Shown in pieces: positions 27,067 to 36,248 of a DNA stretch of 64,000 nt. Within the stretch, counting starts at the first letter, position 1, and each line of letters begins with the position of its first letter. Source of the DNA: an uncultured Sulfitobacter sp. (lineage in GTDB: Bacteria > Pseudomonadota > Alphaproteobacteria > Rhodobacterales > Rhodobacteraceae). Location: the NCBI GenBank assembly GCA_947492925.1, contig CANLOQ010000002.1:310001-374000 (forward strand), read 5' to 3'. Both the position numbers and the translations under genes were made by a program. The notes beneath the pieces are model-generated. The model did no database searches. It saw only the letters and a list, made by a program, of their open reading frames with translations, and was not told where the DNA came from.

Positions 27067-27525
27067 TCAGTTCAGGACCTTCGGCCAGTTCGCATCGGCT
27101 GATGAAATCCGTGCCGGAATGTCCTTCGCCCAGCGGCGCTGCACCCGGCGCGAATAGTTCAGGTAAAGCTTGCCATCGACAATCTTCCACGCCTCGGGTG
27201 TGGTAGACGCCGTATAGCCTTCACTGACCGCATAGGCGCAATAGCCGCCGTATTGTGGCGCGTATTTGGCTGGGTTTGCGGCAAAGGCGTCGCGGTTGGC
27301 CGCGGTGGAAAAGCGCCAGGTCTTGCCGTTCCAGTCATGGGTCAGATCAGCAGTGCCCGACACGGGGCGGCCTTCGGTGAAATAGGCAACCACATCCGTA
27401 CCGTCGACCGCAACGCCGCCGTCGCCGTAAATCTTGGGGGTCTGGGCAAAGGCCGGAAGGGCGACAAACGAGGCGAGGGGCAGGGCGGACGCAGCGGTCA
27501 AGAAGCGGCGGCGTGACAGGGTCAT
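27067..27525 (-). CDS. Tat-exported YHS-domain protein
   Basis: The start is MTLSRRRFLTAAS at 27525 with GAAAGGA upstream; 152 aa. The twin-arginine signal SRRRFL precedes a hydrophobic stretch and an AFAQ cleavage site, so the protein is periplasmic. The mature part contains a YHS-type domain (VDGTDVVAYFTEGRPV ... YGGYCAYAVSEGYTA) that in the family can bind metal ions. It converges with rpsA and diverges from ihfB. Confidence 0.85.
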   Translation of the reverse strand: MTLSRRRFLTAASALPLASFVALPAFAQTPKIYGDGGVAVDGTDVVAYFTEGRPVSGTADLTHDWNGKTWRFSTAANRDAFAANPAKYAPQYGGYCAYAVSEGYTASTTPEAWKIVDGKLYLNYSRRVQRRWAKDIPARISSADANWPKVLN

Positions 27526-27906
27526 AAGAATTCCTTTCGGGCGTTTTGTTTCCTTGGACATAATCTGACAAGGCAAAGCGCCTTGCGCCAGTGGCCACAC
27601 AGAATTGTCATCCGGCACCATCAATCCGTGATCTGGCGTAACCTTGCGCCGGTCCGGATACGCCCCCGGGACGCGCTTTCCTGTGCATGTGGTGCGCTGC
27701 GAATCGGGTATCATCTGTCTGCGCTTGTGTGCGTCGGCCCGGGCAGGACGGTCCGTCCAGCGCAAAGATGGCTTAAATTAACCCTCGAAAACAGCGGGTT
27801 CTTGCGTGAAAACCCATCTCAGGCCAACGCAGCGCCTTTCCGTGTGATAGGTTTCTTCCTATAGTCCGGGTCGAACAACACCAATGGTCTCGTGGGGGGA
27901 TAGAAC
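27526..27906. other. 381-bp divergent intergenic region between the YHS gene and ihfB
   Basis: No supported ORF or RNA gene lies here. It must hold the promoters of both neighbours. The ihfB side has an AT-rich patch near 27773-27783 and a good ribosome site (GGGGGGATAG) before the ATG at 27907. I could not settle on -35/-10 boxes. Confidence 0.5.
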
Positions 27907-28191
27907 ATGATCCGATCAGAATTGATCCAGAAGATTGCGGATGACAATCCTCATCTCTACCAGCGTGACGTTGAGCGGATCGTGAATACCATCTTTGACG
28001 AAATCACCAGCGCCATGTCGCAGGGCAACCGGGTGGAGCTGCGCGGATTTGGCGCGTTTTCGGTCAAGAAGCGGGATGCGAGGGTCGGTCGGAACCCCCG
28101 GACGGGTGAAACCGTTCATGTGGAAGAGAAACACGTGCCCTTCTTCAAGACGGGCAAGCTCCTTCGGGACAGGCTGAACGGGAAAATCTGA
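27907..28191 (+). CDS. ihfB: integration host factor subunit beta
   Basis: IHF-beta forms the DNA-bending IHF heterodimer. The 94-aa protein shows the HU/IHF fold: [17 protein letters not shown], the core [18 protein letters not shown], and the DNA-intercalating arm with GRNPRTGE. It overlaps the next gene by one base, and in this group it commonly sits downstream of rpsA. Confidence 0.96.
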   Translation: MIRSELIQKIADDNPHLYQRDVERIVNTIFDEITSAMSQGNRVELRGFGAFSVKKRDARVGRNPRTGETVHVEEKHVPFFKTGKLLRDRLNGKI

Positions 28192-28541
28192 TGCGTTATG
28201 TTCGTTACCTGTGTATCGCCATTTTTGCACTGGCGCTGATTTCTGTCGCTTTGGCGAACCGCGATATTGTCACGCTTGAAGTCTTGCCAGCCGAAGTCGC
28301 GGGCTGGTTTGCGGTCACGCCGCAGGTGCAACTGCCGTTGTTTCTGGTAATACTGGGCAGCATCATCGCCGGTCTTTTGGTGGGCTTTGTCTGGGAATGG
28401 ATCCGGGAATACGGCGAACGCGCCGAGAAAGCGCGCCTTGCCCGTGAAACACGCCGTCTTGAGCGTGAGATTGCGCGCCTCAAGGGCGAGAAGCATCAGG
28501 GTAAGGACGAGGTTCTCGCCCTTCTGGACGAGGCCAGCTAG
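28191..28541 (+). CDS. LapA-domain (DUF1049) membrane protein
   Basis: The 116-aa protein has two membrane helices (about residues 5-22 and 48-70). A charged coiled coil follows ([19 protein letters not shown]), the layout of LapA/YciS-like proteins, which take part in envelope/LPS assembly in enterobacteria. Its start overlaps the ihfB stop, so it is translationally coupled. The role in this organism is inferred only. Confidence 0.85.
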   Translation: MRYVRYLCIAIFALALISVALANRDIVTLEVLPAEVAGWFAVTPQVQLPLFLVILGSIIAGLLVGFVWEWIREYGERAEKARLARETRRLEREIARLKGEKHQGKDEVLALLDEAS

Positions 28542-28551
28542 ACCGCAGCCC

Positions 28552-29199
28552 ATGTCTTCTCATGTGAACATCAAAATTTGCGGCGTCACGCGGCAACAGG
28601 ACATTGACGCCTGCGCAAGTGCTGGTGCGCGCTATATCGGACTGAATTTCTTTCCCAAATCGCCGCGCTACGCCGAACCGCTGCTGGCCGCAGCGTTGGC
28701 AGGGCAGACGCCCGAGGGGCTGTGCAAGGTCGGGCTGGTCGTAAACCCTACGGATGAAGAGCTTGATACAATCACGCAGATTGTCCCGCTCGACATGATC
28801 CAGCTGCACGGGTCGGAAACGCCCGAACGTGTGACGCAGGTAAAACAAAGATATGGTTTGCCGGTGATGAAAGCAGTTGGCGTCGCGGACGCGTCTGATC
28901 TTGCGGGATTGGACAGATACGCGGCTGTGGCGGACCAGCTTTTGGTGGATACAAAACCACCCAAAAACGCGGATTTGCCCGGTGGAAATGGACTGGCCTT
29001 TGACTGGCAGTTGATCACGAGCCGCCGGTGGACGGTGCCGTGGATGCTGGCCGGGGGGCTAAACGCCGCGACCGTGGGTGACGCGATCCGCGTCACCGGG
29101 GCCACGCAAGTTGATCTTTCTTCAGCGGTCGAATCAGCGCCCGGGGTCAAAGATGCGGGCCTGATCCATGCGTTCTGCGCTGCCGCGCGCGGGGAGTAG
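28552..29199 (+). CDS. trpF: phosphoribosylanthranilate isomerase TrpF
   Basis: TrpF isomerises N-(5'-phosphoribosyl)anthranilate in tryptophan synthesis. The start is [14 protein letters not shown] at 28552, 10 bp after the lapA-like gene; 215 aa. The TIM-barrel signature is clear: catalytic Cys in [28 protein letters not shown], the general-acid Asp in LVDTKPP, and phosphate-binding [10 protein letters not shown]. In many relatives trpB follows, but here the cluster ends. Confidence 0.95.
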   Translation: MSSHVNIKICGVTRQQDIDACASAGARYIGLNFFPKSPRYAEPLLAAALAGQTPEGLCKVGLVVNPTDEELDTITQIVPLDMIQLHGSETPERVTQVKQRYGLPVMKAVGVADASDLAGLDRYAAVADQLLVDTKPPKNADLPGGNGLAFDWQLITSRRWTVPWMLAGGLNAATVGDAIRVTGATQVDLSSAVESAPGVKDAGLIHAFCAAARGE

Positions 29200-29260
29200 G
29201 CAGGCAGCCTGCTACGGGGCGATGCCTCCAGAGCTCCGCGCGATAGAAGGCAAAATAGGT

Positions 29261-30757
29261 TCAGATTGTCTGGTCGTATTCTCCGACGCCCGGTTCGGTA
29301 CGGATCACCGCGTCAATATCCTTGAAAATCGCACGCATTTCAGCCTCTGACGTTGCGCTTTCGCAGACCACGACAAGGTTCGGCGTGTTGGATGAGGCGC
29401 GCACCAGCCCCCATGCACCGTTATCAAGGATCACGCGCGCGCCGTTGACGGTGACAACTTCCTTGATCGGGCGACCAGCGAGGGTTTCGCCTGCCTCATG
29501 CTTTGCCACCAGCTTGGCCACCAGCCGGTCGAGGATGTCGTATTTTTCGGTATCGGCAGCGTAGGGCGACATGGTCGGTGTGGCCCATGTCTGCGGCAGG
29601 GCGCGGCGCAGGTCGGACATGGATTTTTCCGGGTTACGGTCCATCAGTTTGCAGATCTCGACAGCGACGCGCATGCCGCAGTCGTAGCCGCGCCCGATGG
29701 GTTCAGCCAGAAAGTAGTGGCCTGATTTCTCGAATCCCGCCAGCGCGCCAATCTCTTTCACGCGCCGTTTCATGTGGGAATGGCCGGTTTTCCAGTAGTC
29801 CGCCTTGATCCCGTGTTTTTGCAATTCAGGGTCTGAGGCGAAAAGCCCGGTGGATTTCACATCTGCCACAAAGGTGGCGCCGGGGTGCAGTTTGGCCAGA
29901 TCACGGGCCATGATGACCCCGACCTTGTCTGCGAAGATTTCTTCGCCCTCATCGTCCACCACGCCGCAGCGGTCGCCGTCACCGTCGAACCCCAGCGCGA
30001 AATCCGCGCCGGAGGCTTTGACGGAAGCACTCATGTCATGCAGCATTTCCATCGCTTCGGGGTTGGGGTTGTAGTGCGGGAATGTGTAATCAAGCGTATT
30101 GTGGCTTTCGACCACTTCAACGCCAAGGCGCTCAAAAAGTTCAGGGGCAAAGGCCGATGCAGTGCCGTTGCCCGTGGCGCAGACCACCTTCAGCTTGCGG
30201 GACATTTTGAAGTCACCGATCAGATCATCAAGGTAGGCTTCGCGCACGCCGCGTATGAATTCGTACTTGCCGCCGTCGCGCGCCTCGCCTTCGCCGTTCA
30301 ACACGATGTTGCGCAGCTCCGACATCTCGTCCGGGCCGTGGGTGAGGGGGCGTTCAAAGCCCATCTTCACGCCTGTCCAGCCGTTCGGATTGTGGCTCGC
30401 CGTGACCATCGCCACAGCAGGGGCATTCAGATGAAACTGCGCAAAATAGGCCATCGGTGACAGGGCCGGGCCGATGTCCTTGACGTGGATGCCCGCCTGC
30501 ATCAGGCCCAGCATCAGCGCGTTTTTGATCGACAGCGAATAGTCGCGGTAATCATTGCCCACCGCGATCACAGGCTCGATCCCGCGCCGCTGCATCTGGG
30601 TGCCGAGGCCAAGGCCAAGGGCCGTGATGCCGGGCAGGTTGATGTCATCGGGGTACTTCCAGCGGGCGTCATACTCGCGGAAACCTGTGGGCGTGATCAT
30701 GGCGTCGCGCAGAAATTCCCAGGTGTTCTGGGTTACGGTCGGGGCTGGTTTGGTCAC
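29261..30757 (-). CDS. phosphomannomutase/phosphoglucomutase
   Basis: This alpha-D-phosphohexomutase of 498 aa interconverts hexose 1- and 6-phosphates for nucleotide-sugar synthesis. The phosphoserine loop TASHNPNGWTGVKMGF, the metal-binding GFDGDGDRCGVVDDEG and the sugar-binding loop GYDCGMRVAVE region are present. It ends the minus-strand cluster after kdsA (16 bp gap), so it probably supplies precursors for capsule or LPS. Confidence 0.92.
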   Translation of the reverse strand: MTKPAPTVTQNTWEFLRDAMITPTGFREYDARWKYPDDINLPGITALGLGLGTQMQRRGIEPVIAVGNDYRDYSLSIKNALMLGLMQAGIHVKDIGPALSPMAYFAQFHLNAPAVAMVTASHNPNGWTGVKMGFERPLTHGPDEMSELRNIVLNGEGEARDGGKYEFIRGVREAYLDDLIGDFKMSRKLKVVCATGNGTASAFAPELFERLGVEVVESHNTLDYTFPHYNPNPEAMEMLHDMSASVKASGADFALGFDGDGDRCGVVDDEGEEIFADKVGVIMARDLAKLHPGATFVADVKSTGLFASDPELQKHGIKADYWKTGHSHMKRRVKEIGALAGFEKSGHYFLAEPIGRGYDCGMRVAVEICKLMDRNPEKSMSDLRRALPQTWATPTMSPYAADTEKYDILDRLVAKLVAKHEAGETLAGRPIKEVVTVNGARVILDNGAWGLVRASSNTPNLVVVCESATSEAEMRAIFKDIDAVIRTEPGVGEYDQTI

Positions 30758-30773
30758 GGGCGGGGGCCTTGTT

Positions 30774-31607
30774 CTAGAAAGTCAGGGGATGTTCTTTGGC
30801 CAATGCGTCGAACTTCATCAACGTGGCAATCAGGCCCGGCATCTGGTCAAGGTAGATGGAATTGGGGCCATCACTCGGCGCATTGTCGGGGTCCTCATGC
30901 GTCTCAAGAAAGACCGCTGCGACACCAATGGCGGCAGCGGCGCGGGCCATGACGGGGGCGAATTCGCGCTGGCCGCCCGATGATGTGCCTTGCCCACCGG
31001 GCTGTGCGACCGAATGCGTGGCGTCCATCACTACGGGGTATCCGGTTCGCGCCATCTGCGGAAGCGACCGCATGTCAGCCACCAGCGTGTTGTAGCCAAA
31101 GGATGTGCCGCGCTCGGTCAGCAGAATGTTTTTGTTGCCGGTGCTTTCGATTTTCTCAACGATATTTCCCATTTCCCAAGGGGCGAGCCATTGGCCCTTT
31201 TTCACGTTCACCGCTTTGCCGGTGTTCCCAGCTGCCAAAAGCATATCGGTCTGGCGGCACAGAAACGCAGGGATTTGCAGGATGTCGACGGCTTCTGCCG
31301 CGATGGCGCATTGGCTTTCCGTATGCACATCCGTCAGGACAGGCACGCCAAGCGTCTTGCCCACCGATTGCAGGACCCGCAGTCCTTCATCAATGCCCAA
31401 ACCGCGTTTGCCCGACAGCGACGTGCGATTGGCCTTGTCATAGCTGGCTTTGAACACATACTGCGCGCCCACAGCATCGCAGGCCTCTTTCAGCGTGCCC
31501 GCGATCATCTGCGCGTGGCTCTCGCTTTCAAGCTGGCAAGGGCCGCCGATGATGGTAAGGGGACGGTCATTGCCGATGATCACGTCACCAACCTGCACTT
31601 GGGTCAT
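30774..31607 (-). CDS. kdsA: 3-deoxy-8-phosphooctulonate synthase KdsA
   Basis: KdsA condenses arabinose-5-phosphate and phosphoenolpyruvate to KDO-8-phosphate. The 277-aa protein has IIGGPCQLESE, FKASYDKANRTS, VLTDVHTE, LLTERGTSFGYN and MDATHSVAQPGG, all family landmarks. The metal-site Cys in GGPCQ suggests a metal-dependent type. Its start overlaps the kpsE-like stop (ATGA), linking KDO synthesis to capsule export. Confidence 0.95.
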   Translation of the reverse strand: MTQVQVGDVIIGNDRPLTIIGGPCQLESESHAQMIAGTLKEACDAVGAQYVFKASYDKANRTSLSGKRGLGIDEGLRVLQSVGKTLGVPVLTDVHTESQCAIAAEAVDILQIPAFLCRQTDMLLAAGNTGKAVNVKKGQWLAPWEMGNIVEKIESTGNKNILLTERGTSFGYNTLVADMRSLPQMARTGYPVVMDATHSVAQPGGQGTSSGGQREFAPVMARAAAAIGVAAVFLETHEDPDNAPSDGPNSIYLDQMPGLIATLMKFDALAKEHPLTF

Positions 31608-33310
31608 GAAGTTACCTGTTCTCTGAGAATGGACGCTGTGAGCGACAACATCAGGTAAATGCCCGCAAAGATCAGAAAAGCCAAGATCGTGTTTTCAAAC
31701 TTGCGCGGATAGGTGGGTTCCTGCGGTGCGACGGGTTCAACCGCGACTGTCAGGTAACGCACCTGACGGCCCGCTTCGGTGCGCGCCTGATCCATTGCTG
31801 TCTGCGCCGCTTGCAACACCATATCAGCGGCGGCCAGATCCGCGGCAGCAAGCTGCATGTTGACGGCCTGTTTCGCCAGCGAGTTTTCCCCCACTGTGGC
31901 CGAACTCATGCGTTCGCGCATCCGGTCCAGCTGTTCGTTCAGGCGGCGCACATCGCCACGCGCGCCGTCAACCTTGGCGCGGTTGGGGCGGGCGTTGTCC
32001 AGAAGGGCGGCCAGCTCCAGCTCTTTCTCGATCAGCAGCCCTTCGTAGGTGGTGATCTGGGTGCGGATTGCGGCAATCTCCGCTTCCGGGTCCACGCCAT
32101 TCTCTACCTGCATCTTGATCAGCGCTTCCTGCGCTTCGCGGCGCTTGGCCTGTGCCTGCGCAAATCCGTCTCGCGCATCGCGCATGCCGTCTTCACGCTT
32201 CTGCTTGGACAGATCATTCACGCGCTCTTCTGCGTAGTCAATCAAGCTGCGCGAGAACGAGGCCGAGATGTCAGGGTCTGCGGCAATTACCTCCATACGG
32301 ATCACGCCTTCGGTCGGATCATAACCGATTTTCACGTTTTTCTTGTATACCTTATAGGCATCTTCGTTGGTCGCATCTTCCTCAAGACGCTGGATGGCGT
32401 CGATGTTGTCCTCTGCGAAATGGCTCTTGAAGCCCTTGTCTTCGTCCAGACGCAGCATCGCGTCCTTGGACTGTAGATAAGCCTGTGTGGCAATGCTGTC
32501 AGCAGAGTTGGCAAACTGCGTGGGCAACAGCCCGCCAAAGGGGCTGGCCCCGCCGCCACCCTCGCTCTGGATGATCAGGAACTGGCTGTCGGTGGCGTAC
32601 ATCGGGGTCGCCACCTTGTAAAAGTAATACCCGGCCGCAAATGTCGGCAGCATCACAAAGAACGCCAGCCGCACCAGCAGCAGGCCCAGCTTGCGGCGGC
32701 GGCGCCGGGTGATGTCGCGCTGAATCTCCGATATTTCGCGCTGACGGCGTTCAGCGGGGTTCAGTTCGGTTGAGGGCAGGTTCATGCCACCCGCGGGGAT
32801 CGTCTGGGGTAATTGCACGCGGCCAATCTGCTGGCCCTGTGCGGGTGGTCCGGCACCTTCAGCGTTTTCGCCGTCGCCTTGCGGCACCACCAGCTCCAGC
32901 ATGTTGGACCGCTGGAAGGGATCAATGCCGTTGGTGCGCAAAAGACGTACGGCGTCAAAATCAGATGTGGGCGCCAACCCGTGTTTCTGTGCCACCCGAC
33001 GTGCCATGCGCAACTGACGGCCCGTCAGGCCTTCGCGGCGGATCGCATCCATATCGGTTTCGCCCACAACCTCCTTGGCGGTCGACACCTCTCCGGTGCG
33101 ACCAGCATTTGCTTGCGGTTGCGGGTTTTGCGGTTGCTGCTGCGTGGGGCGCGGCTGCGGGTTTTCAACGGCGCGCGGTGCAGGGCGGCGCGGTGCGTCG
33201 CCCGCGTCCTGTGGCGCGCGTGCGGCGGCACTGGCAGAAGAGCCCGCCGTGCCGGATGTCGGCGTGTTCCGCTTGATACGGAATTTTCTAGCCTTGGGTT
33301 TCGTAGTCAT
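31604..33310 (-). CDS. capsule polysaccharide export inner-membrane protein (KpsE/Wza-partner type)
   Basis: The 568-aa protein is long for KpsE. Residues 1-200 are cytoplasmic: a Pro/Gln/Ala-rich disordered tract, then a helical region (LTGRQLRMARRVAQKHGL) and a second linker. One membrane helix lies at about 208-228. The periplasmic part has long coiled coils (330-500), and the final helix is at about 540-560, the polysaccharide co-polymerase layout. It overlaps the kpsT-like gene by 23 bp and kdsA by 4 bp. It probably spans the periplasm with an outer-membrane exporter that is not in this window. Confidence 0.85.
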   Translation of the reverse strand: MTTKPKARKFRIKRNTPTSGTAGSSASAAARAPQDAGDAPRRPAPRAVENPQPRPTQQQPQNPQPQANAGRTGEVSTAKEVVGETDMDAIRREGLTGRQLRMARRVAQKHGLAPTSDFDAVRLLRTNGIDPFQRSNMLELVVPQGDGENAEGAGPPAQGQQIGRVQLPQTIPAGGMNLPSTELNPAERRQREISEIQRDITRRRRRKLGLLLVRLAFFVMLPTFAAGYYFYKVATPMYATDSQFLIIQSEGGGGASPFGGLLPTQFANSADSIATQAYLQSKDAMLRLDEDKGFKSHFAEDNIDAIQRLEEDATNEDAYKVYKKNVKIGYDPTEGVIRMEVIAADPDISASFSRSLIDYAEERVNDLSKQKREDGMRDARDGFAQAQAKRREAQEALIKMQVENGVDPEAEIAAIRTQITTYEGLLIEKELELAALLDNARPNRAKVDGARGDVRRLNEQLDRMRERMSSATVGENSLAKQAVNMQLAAADLAAADMVLQAAQTAMDQARTEAGRQVRYLTVAVEPVAPQEPTYPRKFENTILAFLIFAGIYLMLSLTASILREQVTS

Positions 33311-33947
33311 ACAGCTGTTTCGCTTCTTCCAAGGTATCGAACATAATGAACTGGCCGTTGATCAGAACGGCGGCAGAACGGGCGAATTTTTCCAGCGTCT
33401 CGGCCTGATGCGAGACGATGATGATCGTGGTTGTACGCAGACGTTCTTGCAGAATTTCTCCTGCCTTTCGATTAAACTCTACGTCAGTGGTCGAGGGCAT
33501 GCCCTCGTCAATCAGATACATGTCGAAATCAAGCGCCAGCATCAGCGCGAATGAGAACCGCGCGCGCATCCCTGCGGAATAGGTACCAAGCGGCTGGTCA
33601 AAATACTCACCCAGATTGCACAGCCAGCGGCAGAAACTTTCGACGTAGTCGGGGTCAAGCCCGTAAAGCCGTGCGATATAGCGCGCGTTTTCCATTGCCG
33701 AGACTTTGCCGACCACACCGCCCATGAACCCCAGCGGGAAAGAGATGTTGCAGCCGCGCCTTATCTCGCCTTCGTCCGGCTTTTCAAGCCCGGCCATCAT
33801 GTTGATCAGTGTTGTTTTGCCGGTGCCATTTGGCGCAAGAATGCCCAGCGACCGGCCCAGTTCCACACGGAACGACGCCTTGTCGAGGATCACTTTGTGC
33901 TGTGACCCCGTCCAGAAGGACTTGGATACATTCTCAAATTCCAGCAT
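33288..33947 (-). CDS. capsular polysaccharide ABC transporter ATP-binding protein (KpsT-like)
   Basis: The 219-aa ATPase has Walker A GILAPNGTGKTT, a signature motif YSAGMRARFSFA, Walker B MYLIDEGMPSTTD and switch His in IIVSHQAE. It energises export of group 2-type capsule in the family. The expected permease KpsM is not next to it; the next gene upstream is an unrelated permease at 34078. It heads the kpsT-kpsE-kdsA-hexomutase run. Confidence 0.9.
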   Translation of the reverse strand: MLEFENVSKSFWTGSQHKVILDKASFRVELGRSLGILAPNGTGKTTLINMMAGLEKPDEGEIRRGCNISFPLGFMGGVVGKVSAMENARYIARLYGLDPDYVESFCRWLCNLGEYFDQPLGTYSAGMRARFSFALMLALDFDMYLIDEGMPSTTDVEFNRKAGEILQERLRTTTIIIVSHQAETLEKFARSAAVLINGQFIMFDTLEEAKQLYDYETQG

Positions 33948-34077
33948 GCCTGCTCCGGTTGCTGCGGGTGACGCTTGTTTCGTCCTCTTTTCCAGAGGTT
34001 CAATTCGTGGACTACACCGCGACTTTGGCGATATTATGTCCTAACCGGAAACAAATGTCGAACGCCGCATTGGCCTT

Positions 34078-35106
34078 TCAGGCGACCGCCTGCCATGCCA
34101 GCCCGGCAATCATCGCCCCGATCAGCGCAAAGCCTAGATAGGCGGCAAACACCCGTGGTTTAACCAGCGCCCAGACCGCGATGGCTGCGGGAATACAGCT
34201 GACGCCACCTGCAATCACAAAGGACATGGCGGCCCCCTGGCTCATGCCTTGGGTCAGCAGCGCATCAACCAACGGCACCGCAGCATAGCCGTTCAGATAG
34301 GCCGGTGCGCCGACAAGGGCACCCAGAAGCACGGGCATCACGCCGTCGCCGCCCAGCACTCCGGCGATCATCTCGGCGGGAATGTAGCGCAGCATCAGTG
34401 CCTCGATCAGATAGGCCAGCGTAAGCCACTTGGTCAGAAAAAGAGCGTTATCAAGCGCGGTCCTGCCAAAGGTCTCGCGCCGGTCGGCCATCTGCCAGAA
34501 GGACCAGACAGGCGCGCCCGAAAACGGTTTTTTCGCGGAACAACAGCCTCCTATGGCGGGTGCTTCACGCAATGGATCAGCAAAGACAGGCGTATTGGCC
34601 GCCAGCATCACCGCAAAGCCGCCCATCATGCCGATGCTGACGGCGGCAAGCGTTTTGGCCAGCGCAAAGTCAAAGCCCAGCGTGCCCGATGTGATCGCAA
34701 ACATCGCCGGGTCCATCAGCGGCGAGGCAAGCCAGAATGCCATCACTGCCCCCAAAGGAGCTCCCACCGCCAGCAGGGCCGCGATGAAAGGGATGACTTC
34801 GCAGGAACAGAATGGCGACAGCCCGCCCAACAGGGCCGCCATCATGATCATGCGAACCGGATTGCCTTCGAACGCACGGGCCAGCAGGGTCTCTGCCCCG
34901 GTGGCTTTGAGGTAGGCAACCGCCAGCACCGCAAAGACGATAAAGGGCGCGGTATGCAACAGCGCGTTGACGGTGAACGCGATGGTCTCCCACAGGGTGT
35001 CCGGGGCCAGCACGGCAACCAGCGCAAGGATGCCTGCAACAACACCCCATGCCCCAGGGTTCCAGCGGAAAAGGGATGTGCCGGTGGTTTGTGTGGTATC
35101 AGCCAT
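34078..35106 (-). CDS. permease of the ArsP/SO_0444-like (DUF318) family
   Basis: The start is MADTTQTTGTSLF at 35106, inside the end of the arsR-type gene. The 342-aa protein has about eight to ten membrane helices. The conserved cysteine motif PFCSCEVIPF lies in helix 4 and a cytoplasmic loop carries GGCCSAKK, both likely metal or metalloid ligands. Related permeases export methylated arsenicals or soft metals; the substrate here is not known. Coupling to an ArsR-type repressor supports a metal/metalloid efflux role. Confidence 0.85.
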   Translation of the reverse strand: MADTTQTTGTSLFRWNPGAWGVVAGILALVAVLAPDTLWETIAFTVNALLHTAPFIVFAVLAVAYLKATGAETLLARAFEGNPVRMIMMAALLGGLSPFCSCEVIPFIAALLAVGAPLGAVMAFWLASPLMDPAMFAITSGTLGFDFALAKTLAAVSIGMMGGFAVMLAANTPVFADPLREAPAIGGCCSAKKPFSGAPVWSFWQMADRRETFGRTALDNALFLTKWLTLAYLIEALMLRYIPAEMIAGVLGGDGVMPVLLGALVGAPAYLNGYAAVPLVDALLTQGMSQGAAMSFVIAGGVSCIPAAIAVWALVKPRVFAAYLGFALIGAMIAGLAWQAVA

Positions 35107-35443
35107 GATCGTGATCCTCGCAGGGGACGCGCGCATCAGCGCAGCATTCGGTCAGCAAAAAGTGGGCCAGTGCTTCGACTTCGGCATAGGCGACGGCTGC
35201 ACAGATGGTGCTGCGGCCCTGCCGTTCCTGTTTGATCAGGCCGGTGGCGGTCAGCAGCTTGAGGTGGTGCGTCAGGGTGGAGCCGGTTACGCCCGTGCGC
35301 TCTCCCAAGGCCCCGATGCTCAGACCTTCCGGTCCGGCGCGCACAAGGCTGCGCAATACGGACAGCCGCTGTTCAGAGCCAAGCGCCGCAAAGCTGTCAG
35401 CGGCAAGAGTGAGGGGCGGGACGTTGGGTGATTCTGTTTTCAT
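35099..35443 (-). CDS. ArsR/SmtB-family transcriptional repressor
   Basis: The 114-aa winged-helix protein has the recognition helix region GVTGSTLTHHLKLLTATGLI and wing KQERQGRSTI. Its C-terminus is a likely metal sensor: Cys100-Cys101, Cys108, then EDHDHG with His111 and His113. It overlaps the permease start by 8 bp, so the pair is one operon. A perfect palindrome covers its own start codon, consistent with autorepression. Confidence 0.9.
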   Translation of the reverse strand: MKTESPNVPPLTLAADSFAALGSEQRLSVLRSLVRAGPEGLSIGALGERTGVTGSTLTHHLKLLTATGLIKQERQGRSTICAAVAYAEVEALAHFLLTECCADARVPCEDHDHG

Positions 35444-35457
35444 ATTTCTAGAAATAT
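35442..35457. promoter_or_regulatory. 16-bp palindromic operator at the arsR-type start codon
   Basis: ATATTTCTAGAAATAT is a perfect palindrome that overlaps the ATG of the repressor; a further half-site AGAAATAT follows at 35458-35465. A second dyad TTTCGA-6 bp-TCGAAA lies at 35485-35502. AT-rich ArsR operators of this form are typical. Confidence 0.65.
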
Positions 35458-35660
35458 AGAAATATCTTATCTGCGCAACTTTTATTTCGATAATTCTCGA
35501 AACATATGCCGCTGCAATCCGGTGGTCCTGATCACACCAATCTTACGTTCTTCAAGAAACCGAGCTTTCGCGCGGATCAAAAGCAACAGGGTCGACCCGA
35601 CCGCCGCACATCTGTCGCCGGCCCCTTGGCGCGCGTCCATTCCGGTGTATCTCGTTTCGC

Positions 35661-36248
35661 ATGAATGACATCCGAGACGACCTGCGCGCCTGTACCCTCT
35701 GCGCCGACCGCTTTGCCGCCACGGCCACAGCGCACCGCCCCAACCCGATTGTCTGGTTCGCCCCCGGCGCGCGCATCTTGATCGCATCACAGGCCCCCGG
35801 CCTTCGCGTACACGAGGCGAATACGCCCTTCTGGGACGCCTCCGGCAAACGGCTGCGGGACTGGCTGGGCACGGATGAGGACACCTTCTATGACCGTTCG
35901 CGCGTGGCCATCATACCGATGGGCTTTTGCTTTCCGGGCTATGACGCCAAAGGCAGCGATCTGCCCCCGCCGCCCGTTTGTGCACGGACATGGCGCAAAC
36001 CGGCGCTGGACATGGTCCCCGACATCCGCCTGACTGTACTGATCGGCGGCTATGCCATGCGCTACCATCTGCCGGGCTTTACCAAGGTGACCGATGCCGT
36101 TGCGGGCTGGCGCGACCATCCGCCCGGCATCTTTGCCTTGCCCCATCCGTCCTGGCGCAATACCGGATGGCTCAAGAAACATCCGTGGTTCGAGGCCGAT
36201 GTGCTGCCGCGCCTGCGGACCGCCGTGAAGGAGGCGCTGCATGACTGA
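35661..36248 (+). CDS. uracil-DNA glycosylase superfamily protein
   Basis: The 195-aa protein has UDG-fold motifs: ILIASQAPGLRVHEANTPFWD at the active-site loop and the closing PHPSWRN. N-terminal CTLC plus Cys in GFCFPG and PPVCART could bind an iron-sulfur cluster as in family 4/5 enzymes, but the spacing is not classical. DNA repair activity is inferred. It overlaps the SseB-like gene by 8 bp. The 217 bp upstream is AT-rich near the arsR-type gene and otherwise featureless. Confidence 0.8.
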   Translation: MNDIRDDLRACTLCADRFAATATAHRPNPIVWFAPGARILIASQAPGLRVHEANTPFWDASGKRLRDWLGTDEDTFYDRSRVAIIPMGFCFPGYDAKGSDLPPPPVCARTWRKPALDMVPDIRLTVLIGGYAMRYHLPGFTKVTDAVAGWRDHPPGIFALPHPSWRNTGWLKKHPWFEADVLPRLRTAVKEALHD

